Positions 25,901 to 34,653 of a stretch of DNA of 64,000 nucleotides are shown in pieces. Within the stretch, counting starts at the first letter, position 1; every line of letters begins with the position of its first letter. Both the position numbers and the translations under genes were made by a program. Source of the stretch: Owenia fusiformis (taxonomy: Eukaryota > Annelida > Polychaeta > Sabellida > Oweniidae); the NCBI GenBank assembly GCA_903813345.2, contig CAIIXF020000012.1, positions 22,024,184 through 22,088,183 on the forward strand, read 5' to 3'. The notes under the pieces are model-generated. The model saw only the letters and a program-made list of their open reading frames with translations, had not been told where the DNA came from and made no database searches.

Positions 25901-28900
25901 TACAATGGGAATAAATGGTAATAGGTATCATCTTGTTGTTATATATCATGCAATGCACTAGCCTTCGTTCAAAAACGCAGCCTTAGTTACATTTGCTCCG
26001 ATTCATTGACTGGTGTCCAGTTGATTAAGTATTTTGTTCAAAACTGAATACAATTTTGAACAAAAAAACTCAACCGCCTGGCGCCTTGCCAATGAATCAG
26101 AGCAAATGTGACTCAGGCATAAGTTGTGATCTTGTCAATGTGCTTCCTTATCTTACAAGTTGCATGATGTCTAGTTGTTTTTTATTTGAGTTCCTGACAA
26201 GAGGAAAAAACTAGAGACAAAAAATGTTTGAAAAACATTAACAGCCTCAAAACATCTTGCCATGCTGCCAATGAAACTTATGTTAATTTATACATTTTCC
26301 ATTGAATTATTGCTTTAAAAATGTAAGTTACATGCAGGCTTTGAAAGCAGTTTGCACAAAGCATGCATGTGTATTATAATTACATGTACTCTTACACCAA
26401 ATGTTCTTATTTTCAGCCTTTGTTTGTGTGGGTGGTTATGAAAACATTATACGCTACTATTTCAAAGCAGAGCCCAATACTACAATAACAGCTAGGAAGC
26501 TGCACCTAAACTACACTTATGCTACCTGTGGGACGCCCCCCTCTAATGCCATGCATCTTGTACGAGATGCCAGTGACAGTAATCTTCCATGGCCAGGTAT
26601 CTTCTTTGGCTTAACCATATCTGCTACCTGGTACTGGTGCACTGATCAAGTGAGTAGTTACAAGTTCAGGTCATTTTGAAAACATGAATTACTATGTCAA
26701 TTTTAAGAGCTTCATGAAATATCTTGTGAGTGACAAAAATAACTGTGCCAATTTTAAGAGCTTCATGAAATATCTTGCGAGTGACAAGAATAACTGTGTC
26801 AGTTTTAAGAGCTGCAGAAAGTATCTTCTGAACAATGTGAACCATCCCCACTGACATTTGAAGAATCATATTATGTCTCATGCTATCTTATATCTTAAAT
26901 TTACCAATCTGTGGCTTGTATATTGAAGTAAAAGGAATTTCTGACAACATACAGTATATTATTGAGGTGATTGTCCAATCTTTATTAGTTGCTAAGAGGT
27001 TCAAATATGTTCTTGTTCTGATTTTTATATGCCACAGAGCTATCATGTATTCTTCTACCTTACAAAGGTGATTGTTCAAAGGTCTTTAGCAGCTAAGAAC
27101 CTGTCATATGTGAAACTAGGCTGCGTGCTTGCGGGATACTTGAAATTTCTACCTCTTTTTATAATGGTCTTCCCAGGAATGATTGCCAGGATACTTTTTG
27201 CAGGTAATTATAGGTTTACGAACTGTGCACAAAGCAATAAATCTGGAGCTTCAAATCAATAATTAGATTCATGCATACAGTTCTTTTTCAATATAGAATC
27301 TTTGTGTCAGAATTCATTTTTTGGGAGTTTTGTCCATCTTATTAGTCTTGTTTGATTAGATTCTCAACACAATAAATATAGCTACAGTAAATATGACATA
27401 ATTAGTATTAATTTATTTACTGTTTGTTTATTATTATTCGGATATACTCTACTGTGAGTTTTTTGAAAGAAAGAATACAAATGAACATGTTTTACAGCAT
27501 ATGATCTTTTATTTATGTAGATGAAATTGCCTGTGATAACCCAGTGTCGTGCAAGGCGGTATGTGGCAGCAGTACAGGGTGTACAAATGCAGCATATCCC
27601 TTGCTAGTCCTCCGTCTGATGCCTCGAGGGGCCAGGGGTATGATGCTGGCTGTGATGTTGTCTTCATTAATGTCTTCCCTCACATCAGTGTTCAATTCCA
27701 GTGCTACAATGTTCACCATTGACATCTGGAAGAGAATTCGGAACCAAGCAACAGAAGTTGAACAAGTCATAGTAGGCAGGTTAGTAACAATAATCCCAGA
27801 AGTAGACATAGTTGGCATCGAATTAAGTTGGGTGTCACAGACTTTGTTTACCAAAAGCTATATACATTTAGATCTCCCATGTAGATGTAGGACTTTTAAG
27901 GAATTGTGAGAATATTATTATTATCTGCAAAACTAAATGACAGAATTTTTTGATTTTTGCACATAGATAATAATAATTCATTAACTAATACATGTATATG
28001 CAGTATGTAACTGTCTCTTCTAATGCAGGGCTCTCATCTTCTCAAGTTTGAATTAATTCAATCCATTCCAGAATCTTTGTAGTTCTCATGGTTGGTATAG
28101 CAGTTGCTTGGATTCCAATAGTGGAAAACTTTGGTGAATTGTTTCACTACATCCAGAGTGTCACATCCTACCTAGCGCCACCTATATGTGCCATTTATGT
28201 TCTGGCTGTCTTCATGAAGAGGATCAATGAAAAGGTATCATATCATTCATTCCTTTATCAGATATATTTCCAAGATAGGCTTTAATATATGACATTCAAA
28301 TCAATTTGTTGAAATGTAATACAAAGACCACAACACTTTTCAAATGGCTCTTCTAAAAAATATTTTAGAGTGAGAATAATACAATTCTGAAGTTTAGCTA
28401 TACCTTTTCTCTTGATGTGCATATTATCCTTCAAGGGCAATACTTTTCTTTATTTCAAGAATGCATTATGTTGATCCAGAGGGGGAATAACACCAGAGTT
28501 CAAACATGACATTCACTTATAATGTAAACCAGTATTGAGATGACATACATCTCTGATTGGTCAAAAGTTGACAAACAAATGATGTCATCAATGGCGGTTT
28601 CAAATTTTTCGAAATACGCTTCGAATAATATTATGTTCATTTCTGGCGTGTTAACCAATATCATAGCTTCTTATTTCACATCAAGATAAAGAAAGGTGTA
28701 CGGAATATGCCTATATCAATTAAAACATCCCATCAAAGGGTAGTTTTTGATAACTAGCCGATGAAAATTCGAGCGAACGAAGGTGGTAAGCAAGAGATGT
28801 AATTATGTCTGTCATCTTTAAACTCTGGGGTTTTCCTCCTCTTATGTTGATCCTCAACAAAATATTATTACAAATATGAGTTAAAATAAAATAAAACTTT

Positions 28901-31900
28901 TAAAAGAAGAAAAAATAAACTTTGCCAACTGTATCATCTTTATTCTTATGATGCTTGTTGATCTATAGCAAATAATTAACAAAATAAAACCTTTCAAAAA
29001 ATATTTTTCAGGGTGCATTCTGGAGTCTGATGATTGGCTTTGTTGTTGGTTTGATTCGCATGATCTGGCAGTTCAGCTATGGCAATCCTGCATGTGGAGA
29101 GTACAATGGAACACCTGATATTATAGCAAAAGTTCATTACCTCCATTTTGGGATCATATTGTTTGCCATTACTGCAGTTGCTTGTATTGTGATAAGTTTG
29201 GTTACAGACGCACCTGATGACGATCAGGTAAGTTTCATTGTCAATTCCAATAACTGCATTTTATTTTTTCTGATTATTACCTTGAATCATTGACTGATCA
29301 TGCGTGAAGTACTTACAACTGGAGTTAGAATTTTTTGAAAATCAATGCGACATTCTGCAATTTTGAAACATGAGTCAATGATTATGTAACTTGTTACTCG
29401 TGGGCTCGTATTTGGAATGACAATAACTTGCGATTCCAAGAAAACCATTGTCTTCTTTTTGAAGAACAATGACTTATGACTATTAGGACAACTTACGGCA
29501 GTTCCAAAAAAGGACTTCTGAGTCACAATAAATCAGAACAGCCTCAAAACCAATTCACAATGGCTGACAAGATGTAGTTTGTGCCATTTTACTTGAAATT
29601 ATTTTTTTATTGGAAGTATAGTATGTGTCATGCTAAGGAGGACTCAACTTTATACTCTCGGTGTTTTCTTTTAGCTTGCTGGAACTACATTCTGGACCAG
29701 ACATGACGTAGACTGGGGTACATTTGGTCAATCACAAGCCAGCAGTAAAGAACTTGTTTCCCATGGTTCATCACGGACTTCTCTCTATTTTGACAATATT
29801 GGGTTTTCTGCAAACCCAAGTGGAGGATCCATCATTACAAAAAGTGGGAGTGAAAATGGGTTGGATGCAGACTCCAAGTCTTCAGTTCCAAGTTCACAAG
29901 TTGCCAGCGCTCAAGTATCCACCAATGATGTCCGTCCTGAAGGTGAGTGATTACATAGGTTCATATCTGAAGAAGGGCTCTAACGGTTTCTTAATTTCCT
30001 CAGTTCGGTCGGTTCACGTTTTTTATCTTTTCGGATTTTCAGTCCTTATCGAACTTAATTGAAAAAAACAGCATGAGATCATGCAAACCAAATATGAGTT
30101 GATGTTTACCCAGCATGAGTTTGGGTATACACGCACACAGCATGAGATCATGTAAACCAAATATGAGTTGATGTTTACCCAACATGAGTTTTGGTATTCA
30201 CGTACACAGCATGAGATCATGTAAACCAAATATGATTTGATGTTTACCCAACATGAGTTTGGGAATACACGTAAACAGCATGATATCATGCAAACCAAAT
30301 ATCAGTTGATGTTTACCAAACATGAATTTGGGTATACACGTACACAGCATGATATCATGCAAACCAAATATGAGTTGATGTTTACCCAACATGAGTTTGG
30401 GTATACACCCACACAGAGATCATGCAAACCAAATATGAGTTGATGTTTACCCAACATGAGTTTTGGTATACACGTACACAGCATGATATCATGCAAACCA
30501 AATATGAGTTGATGTTTACCCAACATGAGTTTGGGTATACACATACACAGCATGAGATCATGTAAACCAAATATGAGTTGATGTTTACCCAGCATGAGTT
30601 TGGGTATACAAGTACACAGCATGAGATCATGCAAACCAAATATGAGTTGATGTTTACCCAGCATGAGTTTGGGTATACACATACACAGCATGATATCATG
30701 CAAACCAAATCTGAGTTGATGTTTACCCAGCATGAGTTTGGGTATACACGTAAACAGCATGAGATCATGTAAACCAAATATGAGTTGATGTTTACCCAAC
30801 ATGAGTTTTGGTATACAAGTACACAGCATGATATCATGCAAACCAAATATGAGTTGATGTTTACCCAACATGAATTTGGGTATACACATACACAGCATGA
30901 GATCATGTAAACCAAATATGAGTTGATGATTACCCAGCATGAGTTTGGGTATACAAGTACACAGCATGAGATCATGCAAACCAAATATGAGTTGATGTTT
31001 ACCCAGCATGAGTTTGGGTATCCACGTAAACAGCATGAGATCATGTAAACCAAATATGAGTTGATGTTTACCCAGCATGAGTTTTGGTATACACGTACAC
31101 AGCATGATATCATGCAAACCAAATATGAGTTGATGTTTACCCAACATGAGTTTTGGTATACACGTACACAGCATGAGATCATGTAAACCAAATATGAGTT
31201 GATGTTTACCCAGCATGAGTTTGGGTATACAAGTACACAGCATGATATCATGCAAACCAAATATGAGTTGATGTTTACCCAAAATGAGTTTGGGTATACA
31301 CGTACACAGCATGATATCATGCAAACCAAATCTGAGTTGATGTTTACCCAGCATGAGTTTGGGTATACACGTACACAGCATCATGCAACCCAAATATGAG
31401 TTGATGTTTACCCAGCATGAGTTCGGGTATACACGCACACAGCATGAGATCATGTTAACCAAATATGAATTGATGTTTACCCAACATGAGTTTGGGTATA
31501 CACGTACACAGCATGAGATCATGTAAACCAAATATGAGTTGATGTTTACCCAGCATGAGTTTGGGTATACAAGTACACAGCATGAGATCATGCAAACCAA
31601 ATATGAGTTGATGTTTACCCAACATGAGTTTGGGTATACACATACACAGAATGAGATCATGTAAACCAAATATGAGTTGATGTTTACCCAGCCTGAGTTT
31701 GGGCATACACGTAAACAGCATGAGATCATGTAAACCAAATATGAGTTGATGTTTACCCAGCATGAGTTTGGGTATACACGTAAACAGCATGAGATCATGT
31801 AAACCAAATATGAGTTGATGTTTACTCAGCATGAGTTTGGGTATACAGGTAAGCAGCATGAGATCATGTAAACCAAATATGAGTTGATGTTTACCCAGCA

Positions 31901-33655
31901 TGAGTTTGGGTATACAGGTAAACAGCATGAAATCATGTAAACCAAATATGAGTTGATGTTTACCCAGCATGAGTTTGGGTATACACGTAAACAGCATGAG
32001 ATCATGCAAACCAAATATGAGTAAATGTTTACCCAGCATGAGTTTGAGTATACACGTAAACAGAATGAGATCATGTAAACCAAATATGAGTTGATGTTTA
32101 CCCAGCATGAGTTTGGGTATACACGTAAACAGCATGAGATCATGCAAACCAAATATGAGTAAATGTTTACCCAGCATGAGTTTGAGTATACACGTAAACA
32201 GAATGAGATCATGTAAACCAAATATGAGTTGATGTTTACCCAGCATGAGTTTGGGTATACACGTAAACAGCATGATATCATGCAAACCCAATATGAGTTG
32301 ATGTTTGGGTTACACATGTACACAGCATGAGATCATGTAAATCCAAATGATTTCATGGGGTATAGGCAACATGATATTGTATACCCAACATGAGTTCATG
32401 TTTACTCAACATGAGATTATGTAAACCCAATATGAGTTCAAGTATACCAACATGAGTTTATGTATACTCAACATGAGATTATGTAAACCCATATGAGTTC
32501 AAGTATACCGACATGAGTTTATATATATACTCAACATGAGATCATGTAAACCCATATGAGTTCAAGTATACCAACATGAGTTTATGTACACTCAACATGA
32601 GATTATGTAAACCCAATATGAGTTCAAGTATACCAACATGAGTTTATATATACTCAACATGAGATCATGTAAACCCATATGAGTTCAAGTATACCAACAT
32701 GAGTTTATGTACACTCAACATGCATGAGATTATGTAAACCCAATATGAGTTCAAGTAAACCAACATGAGTTTATATATACTCAACATGAGATCATGTAAA
32801 CCCATATGAGTTATAGTACACCAACATGAGTTTATGTACACCCAACATGAGATTATGTAAACCCAATATGAGTTCAAGTATACCAACATGAGTTTATATA
32901 TACTCAACATGAGACTATGTAAACCCAATATGAGTTCAAGTATATATACCAACATGAGTTTATGTATACTCAACATGAGATTATGTAAACCCAATATGAG
33001 TTCAAGTATACAAACATGAGTTTATATATACTCAACATGAGATTATGTAAACCCAATATGAGTTCAAGTATACCAACATGAGTTTATGTACACTCAACAT
33101 GAGATTATGTAAACCCAATATGAGTTCAAGTATACAAACATGAGTTTATATATACTCAACATGAGATTATGTAAAACCATATGAGTTAAAGTATACCAAC
33201 ATGAGTTTATGTATATTCAACATGAGATTATGTAAACCCAATATGAGTTCGAGTATTAACAGAACTTAATAGAGATTGCTACATGTTATTGTCAAGACTG
33301 TATATCGCTATTTTAGCTTTTTGTCTACAAACTGTATTTCAACAGCTGGGTGAATATATCAGATTTTCAACATGATGCAGCACTTACTTGTCATTTTAAA
33401 ATGGAACTCATTTTATGAATCTTATTTTCAGTGAAACTGGAAGAAGTGGAAGAAGACCATTCAACGTTCTACAAACTTCTCTTTAAAGTCTGTGGAGGAA
33501 AACCAAAAGCTGACAACCTCACTGATGAAGAACGTTTCCATCAAGAAAAGCAACGTTGCTCACTGGAAGAGACAAAAAAATCTCGCATCATCACATCTAT
33601 TAATGCAATTCTCATCCTTGCTATATCTATATTTGTATGGGGTTTCTATGGTTAG
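16878..33655 (+). CDS. SLC5A9: SLC5-family Na+/sugar cotransporter, SLC5A9 (SGLT4)-like, 14 coding exons
   Basis: Plasma-membrane sodium/solute symporter (APC/LeuT fold, 14 membrane segments expected) importing a sugar with Na+. Joining 16878-16988, 17186-17254, 18633-18737, 19192-19251, 19567-19671, 22147-22264, 25294-25374, 26417-26649, 27068-27203, 27521-27779, 28072-28234, 29012-29227, 29675-29942 and 33432-33655 gives 715 aa with all phases consistent (family usually 600-720). Family marks: [18 protein letters not shown] (res. 66-83), [12 protein letters not shown] (288-299), [12 protein letters not shown] (388-399), [12 protein letters not shown] (452-463). Counterparts of human SGLT1 sugar ligands N78, H83, E102, W291 and Q457 are present (N69, H74, E93, W290, Q454), as are Na2-site A76, I79, S392 and S393 (A67, I70, S391, S392). 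SGLT1 T287 is Ala and D454 is His. [11 protein letters not shown] and PACGE recall SLC5A9, so substrate may be mannose, fructose or glucose (inference). Confidence 0.93.
17186..17254 (+). CDS. SLC5A9: SLC5 gene coding exon 2
   Basis: Residues 38-60, including GHFLAGKSM, the family's 'FLAGRSM' motif after the first helix. Acceptor TTTTAG, donor GTAAGT, phase 0 at both ends. Confidence 0.93.
17398..18216. repeat. Tandem repeat block flanked by a ~65-bp direct repeat (SLC5 intron 2)
   Basis: Degenerate units of about 120 bp, each with 'aaatctga', 'tttgacctt' and 'caaggtcaaa' blocks, fill about 17640-18050. A hairpin 'caccaccaaaaagtggtg' stands at the left. A direct repeat (17398-17463, again 18151-18216, with 'gaccctcttactaagcaaat') flanks the block, as if insertion or unequal exchange duplicated the flank. 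Confidence 0.6.
18319..18586. mobile_element. MITE 'GGCGTAGCCAGGGG' (SLC5 intron 2)
   Basis: Ends 'gcgtagccagggg' and 'ctggctacacccctg' are inverted, and ACTAG flanks both sides (18314-18318, 18587-18591) as a 5-bp target duplication. Non-autonomous DNA element. Confidence 0.65.
18633..18737 (+). CDS. SLC5A9: SLC5 gene coding exon 3
   Basis: Residues 61-95. It carries [18 protein letters not shown], the broken first helix of the transport core, with N69, H74 and E93 (SGLT1 N78, H83, E102) and Na2-site residues A67 and I70. Acceptor TTCTAG, donor GTAAGT, phase 0. Confidence 0.95.
19192..19251 (+). CDS. SLC5A9: SLC5 gene coding exon 4
   Basis: Residues 96-115, a membrane segment ([16 protein letters not shown]). 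Acceptor TTCCAG, donor GTAAGT, phase 0. Confidence 0.93.
19567..19671 (+). CDS. SLC5A9: SLC5 gene coding exon 5
   Basis: Residues 116-150. Contains [20 protein letters not shown], the 'MPEYLRKRFGG' signature region of SLC5 proteins. Acceptor TTGTAG, donor GTAAGT, phase 0. Confidence 0.95.
19862..20417 (-). mobile_element. PIF/Harbinger-type MITE, copy 1 (SLC5 intron 5)
   Basis: 556 bp. The termini read CTATCACACCAAACTAGTTC and its inverse, with a direct TAA on both sides (19859-19861, 20418-20420), the TWA target duplication typical of PIF/Harbinger elements. A second copy in the opposite orientation lies at 39273-39852. No transposase frame. Confidence 0.75.
20424..21102. mobile_element. 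Foldback MITE, ~150-bp arms (SLC5 intron 5)
   Basis: The left arm from CCATGTGCAGTATGGCAAG and the right arm ending in its inverse (to 21102) match over roughly 150 bases. It abuts the Harbinger-type MITE with only a few bases between. Non-autonomous, no coding frame. Confidence 0.7.
21438..22049. mobile_element. MITE 'GGGGGTCATTAACAGAACTT' (SLC5 intron 5)
   Basis: The left end and right end 'aagttctgttaatgacccccc' are inverted. The interior is rich in 'ttcgtaa/ttacgaa' motifs, which are self-complementary. It is the third consecutive element in this intron. Confidence 0.7.
22147..22264 (+). CDS. SLC5A9: SLC5 gene coding exon 6
   Basis: Residues 151-189 plus one base: [14 protein letters not shown] and the helix [12 protein letters not shown]. 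Acceptor TTCCAG, donor GTAAGA, phase 1. Confidence 0.94.
23760..25030. repeat. 25-bp minisatellite split by a mariner insertion (SLC5 intron 6)
   Basis: Units like 'ctgaatcccagactgtctatggcat' occupy 23760-23838 and resume at 24836-25030; the 993-bp mariner-type element sits between. The array runs directly into the 31-bp acceptor minisatellite at about 25029. Confidence 0.75.
23841..24833 (+). mobile_element. Degenerate mariner/Tc1-type transposon (SLC5 intron 6)
   Basis: 993 bp with inverted ends of about 55-60 bp (CAGGGCGTATCAAAAAAAAC at the left, the inverse of CAGTGCGTATAAAAAAAACG at the right) and a TA on each side. A plus-strand frame (24050-24241) contains [12 protein letters not shown], matching the SPDLNPxDFFLW motif around the third catalytic Asp of mariner transposases. 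The rest of the transposase is missing or broken, so it is a fossil. Confidence 0.75.
25029..25306 (+). repeat. 31-bp x 9 minisatellite carrying the exon 7 splice acceptor
   Basis: Nine units with exact 31-bp spacing. Each contains 'gtttctattttccag' followed by the exon 7 beginning 'gtggtttaacagc'. Potential exon starts fall at 25046, 25077, 25108, 25139, 25170, 25201 and 25232. Copy 8 (25263) has lost its AG, and 25294 is the start used in the gene model. Six of the first seven copies are identical or nearly so. Confidence 0.92.
25294..25374 (+). CDS. SLC5A9: SLC5 gene coding exon 7
   Basis: Residues 190-216: [20 protein letters not shown], the family's 'TGGLxAVxYTDxxQT' motif. The start is the last of nine tandem acceptor copies; it was chosen because it gives family length with no insertion. 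The acceptor at 25201 would add 31 in-frame residues without a stop. Donor GTACGC, phase 1. Confidence 0.9.
25400..25925. repeat. 77/83-bp minisatellite (SLC5 intron 7)
   Basis: About six units, alternately about 77 and 83 bp, of 'ggtaaggtttaatgttgatg' plus 'ggtcttattgtcaaggtg'. The longer form has an extra 'taattt'. The alternation suggests a higher-order dimer. Confidence 0.8.
25985..26114. mobile_element. Short MITE 'ACATTTGCTCCGATTCAT', copy 1 (SLC5 intron 7)
   Basis: Inverted ends (ACATTTGCTCCGATTCATTG and CAATGAATCAGAGCAAATGT). A related copy is at 37245-37391. Confidence 0.6.
26417..26649 (+). CDS. SLC5A9: SLC5 gene coding exon 8
   Basis: Residues 217-294: an extracellular loop with Cys and N-glycosylation-type NTT and NYT sites, then [13 protein letters not shown] and [11 protein letters not shown] with the sugar-stacking Tyr/Trp pair (Y289, W290). 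Acceptor TTTCAG, donor GTGAGT, phase 0 at the end. Confidence 0.95.
26650..26830. repeat. Short tandem repeat beside the exon 8 donor
   Basis: Two clear 51-bp units ('ttttaagagcttcatgaaat' plus 'atcttgtgagtgacaa') and one diverged unit. GTGAGT, the hexamer of the real donor at 26650, recurs at 26726, and a mutated form at 26777. It weakly resembles the other splice-border arrays. Confidence 0.55.
26967..27018 (+). pseudogene. Decayed copy of SLC5 exon 9 head
   Basis: After an AG (26965-26966) the frame reads [15 protein letters not shown], against [15 protein letters not shown] in the true exon 100 bases downstream. The same phase, codon register and several identical codons (VIVQ, L, AK, Y) show homology. 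Similarity stops after about 15 codons and there is no matching donor. It is a relic of a partial exon duplication, or much less likely an alternative exon. Confidence 0.65.
27068..27203 (+). CDS. SLC5A9: SLC5 gene coding exon 9
   Basis: Residues 295-339: [19 protein letters not shown], then a membrane helix with [14 protein letters not shown] ('MPGMISRIL' in vertebrates). Acceptor is ACAAAG with a weak pyrimidine tract. Donor GTAATT, phase 1. Confidence 0.92.
27521..27779 (+). CDS. SLC5A9: SLC5 gene coding exon 10
   Basis: Residues 340-425: a Cys-rich loop ([17 protein letters not shown]) matching the extracellular loop of SGLTs, [13 protein letters not shown], then [20 protein letters not shown] with the Na2-site serines S391 and S392. 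Acceptor ATGTAG, donor GTTAGT, phase 2. Confidence 0.95.
28072..28234 (+). CDS. SLC5A9: SLC5 gene coding exon 11
   Basis: Residues 426-480: a membrane helix, then [17 protein letters not shown] with Q454 (SGLT1 Q457, sugar ligand). Residue 451 is His where SGLT1 has D454. Acceptor TTCCAG, donor GTATCA, phase 0. Confidence 0.95.
28478..28842 (+). mobile_element. Mutator-type MITE, copy 1 (SLC5 intron 11)
   Basis: 365 bp, with inverted ends of about 35 bp beginning AGAGGGGG. It is flanked by a perfect 11-bp direct repeat TATGTTGATCC (28467-28477, 28843-28853). The 365-bp copy at 59764-60128 is closely similar. A target duplication of this length fits Mutator-like elements. No transposase. Confidence 0.8.
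29012..29227 (+). CDS. SLC5A9: SLC5 gene coding exon 12
   Basis: Residues 481-552: [24 protein letters not shown] in the loop, [13 protein letters not shown] and a further helix, ending [10 protein letters not shown] at the cytoplasmic linker. Acceptor TTTCAG, donor GTAAGT, phase 0. Confidence 0.95.
29675..29942 (+). CDS. SLC5A9: SLC5 gene coding exon 13
   Basis: Residues 553-641: the variable, Ser-rich cytoplasmic loop before the last helix, starting [11 protein letters not shown] (vertebrate 'LxRLTWWTR'). It is longer than in vertebrate SGLTs and explains most of the extra protein length. Acceptor TTTTAG, donor GTGAGT, phase 1. Confidence 0.88.
30068..32335. repeat. 69-bp minisatellite, ~33 units (SLC5 intron 13)
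   Basis: Units of about 69 bp built from 'catgagatcatg', 'aaaccaaatatgagttgatg', 'tttacccagcatgagtttgg' and 'gtatacacgtacacag'. Because 69 is a multiple of three, long open frames run through it, one of 501 codons on the minus strand. They are repeat artefacts, not genes. Confidence 0.92.
32336..33255. repeat. 62-bp minisatellite, ~15 units (SLC5 intron 13)
   Basis: Units of about 62 bp with 'ttcaagtataccaacatgag' and 'catgagattatgtaaaccca'. It shares the 'acatgag/tatgag' and 'atgtaaacc' words with the adjoining 69-bp array and is probably derived from it. Confidence 0.88.
33432..33655 (+). CDS. SLC5A9: SLC5 gene coding exon 14 (C-terminus)
   Basis: Residues 642-715: an acidic linker, [11 protein letters not shown] ('FCGL' region), [12 protein letters not shown], and the last membrane helix [17 protein letters not shown], then stop TAG (33653-33655). 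A short hydrophobic C-terminus ending in WG(F/Y) is typical of SLC5A9 and SLC5A11. Acceptor TTTCAG. Confidence 0.94.
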
Positions 33656-34653
33656 AGTCACCTTTTAAAAGATTGTGTGTGGCCCATCATGTGAGAATGA
33701 CTTTGAAGAGAACTCTCTTTAAAACAATTATGCCACACACTTTGGCTCTTTTCGTCTACACTGACACAGGTTTTGTTTACAGTGTGACCTTTTATAATTT
33801 CACATTCTGTAAATTGCTTTAACAAACTCATCAATTTGAATCTCTGCATCAGTTTACAATTTTATTATCAAATTGTATTTCAAGGGACTTTTAAAAAAAA
33901 CTAGCCACATTTACTACAAAGTTTCTGCTAATGTATGAGGTTGACAAACTTATTGAAATAATAATATAAGAACCTTTTTACTGAAACTTTGAAAGTAGTG
34001 TCCAAAACGATTTATCTTAAAGGATTGGTAGTGATATGGCGATTAAAATTCAACATTGTTTTTCTCTCTGTTTTACAATTTGTAAAAAGCACATCCTGTA
34101 TGTAATGGTCACCAATTGACAACAATTAAATGTGAAAATTATTGATAATTATTTTATATAATTATTTTATTATAGCAGATAATTTTCTTTTTTAGTGCAA
34201 TTGTTTTTGAAATGAAATATCTATCTGAACCTTGTTGGAACAAAATGGCATATCCAACATTTTCTTTAATTTAGATCTCTCTATATTATTGTTATACAAT
34301 GGAAAGGTAGTTCATTTAAAAGAGAGTATTATATATTATTATATCTGAAAATATTAAAATAGATAAAATTATTAAAAGTATATCTTTTATTTTATTAATA
34401 AGATACCTTTTTAAAATGAACCTAACTTTTCTTTGTACAATTACACTTTGGAGAGACCTATACACGTTGTGTATATGTCATTTTGTTCCAACAAAGTTCG
34501 GATAGATGTTTCATTTCATTCCAAACATATGGTACCAAGAACAAAAGACAGAGTCTGTTGTGTTTTCTGGCACAAGAACGTTTAGTATTCAGCAGACAAC
34601 ACCTACTCATTTAGGATATACGTCAAGAGATGAAGATGAGTCACATTAATAAA
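33656..34653 (+). other. Probable 3' UTR of the SLC5 gene
   Basis: Non-coding after the stop. The first clear polyadenylation hexamer in the right context is AATAAA at 34648-34653. The interval includes a MITE (34209-34520). The extent is inferred. Confidence 0.45.
34209..34520. mobile_element. MITE with ~45-bp terminal inverted repeats
   Basis: 'gaaatgaaatatctatctga' and 'ttgttggaacaaaatg' at the left are mirrored by 'cattttgttccaacaa' and 'gatagatgtttcatttc' at the right. AT-rich interior, no coding frame. Confidence 0.65.

Noticed and set aside
27513-27854. 113-codon minus-strand frame
   Set aside because: It is the antisense shadow of SLC5 exon 10, which has clear family similarity on the plus strand.
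30302-31807. 501-codon minus-strand open frame and overlapping 315- and 278-codon frames
   Set aside because: They lie wholly in the 69-bp (23-codon) tandem repeat inside an SLC5 intron. The same 23-residue phrase repeats, and frames are open on several registers and both strands, as expected for a repeat whose period is a multiple of three.
32665-32994. 109-codon minus-strand frame
   Set aside because: Product of the 62-bp minisatellite; repetitive, no family resemblance.
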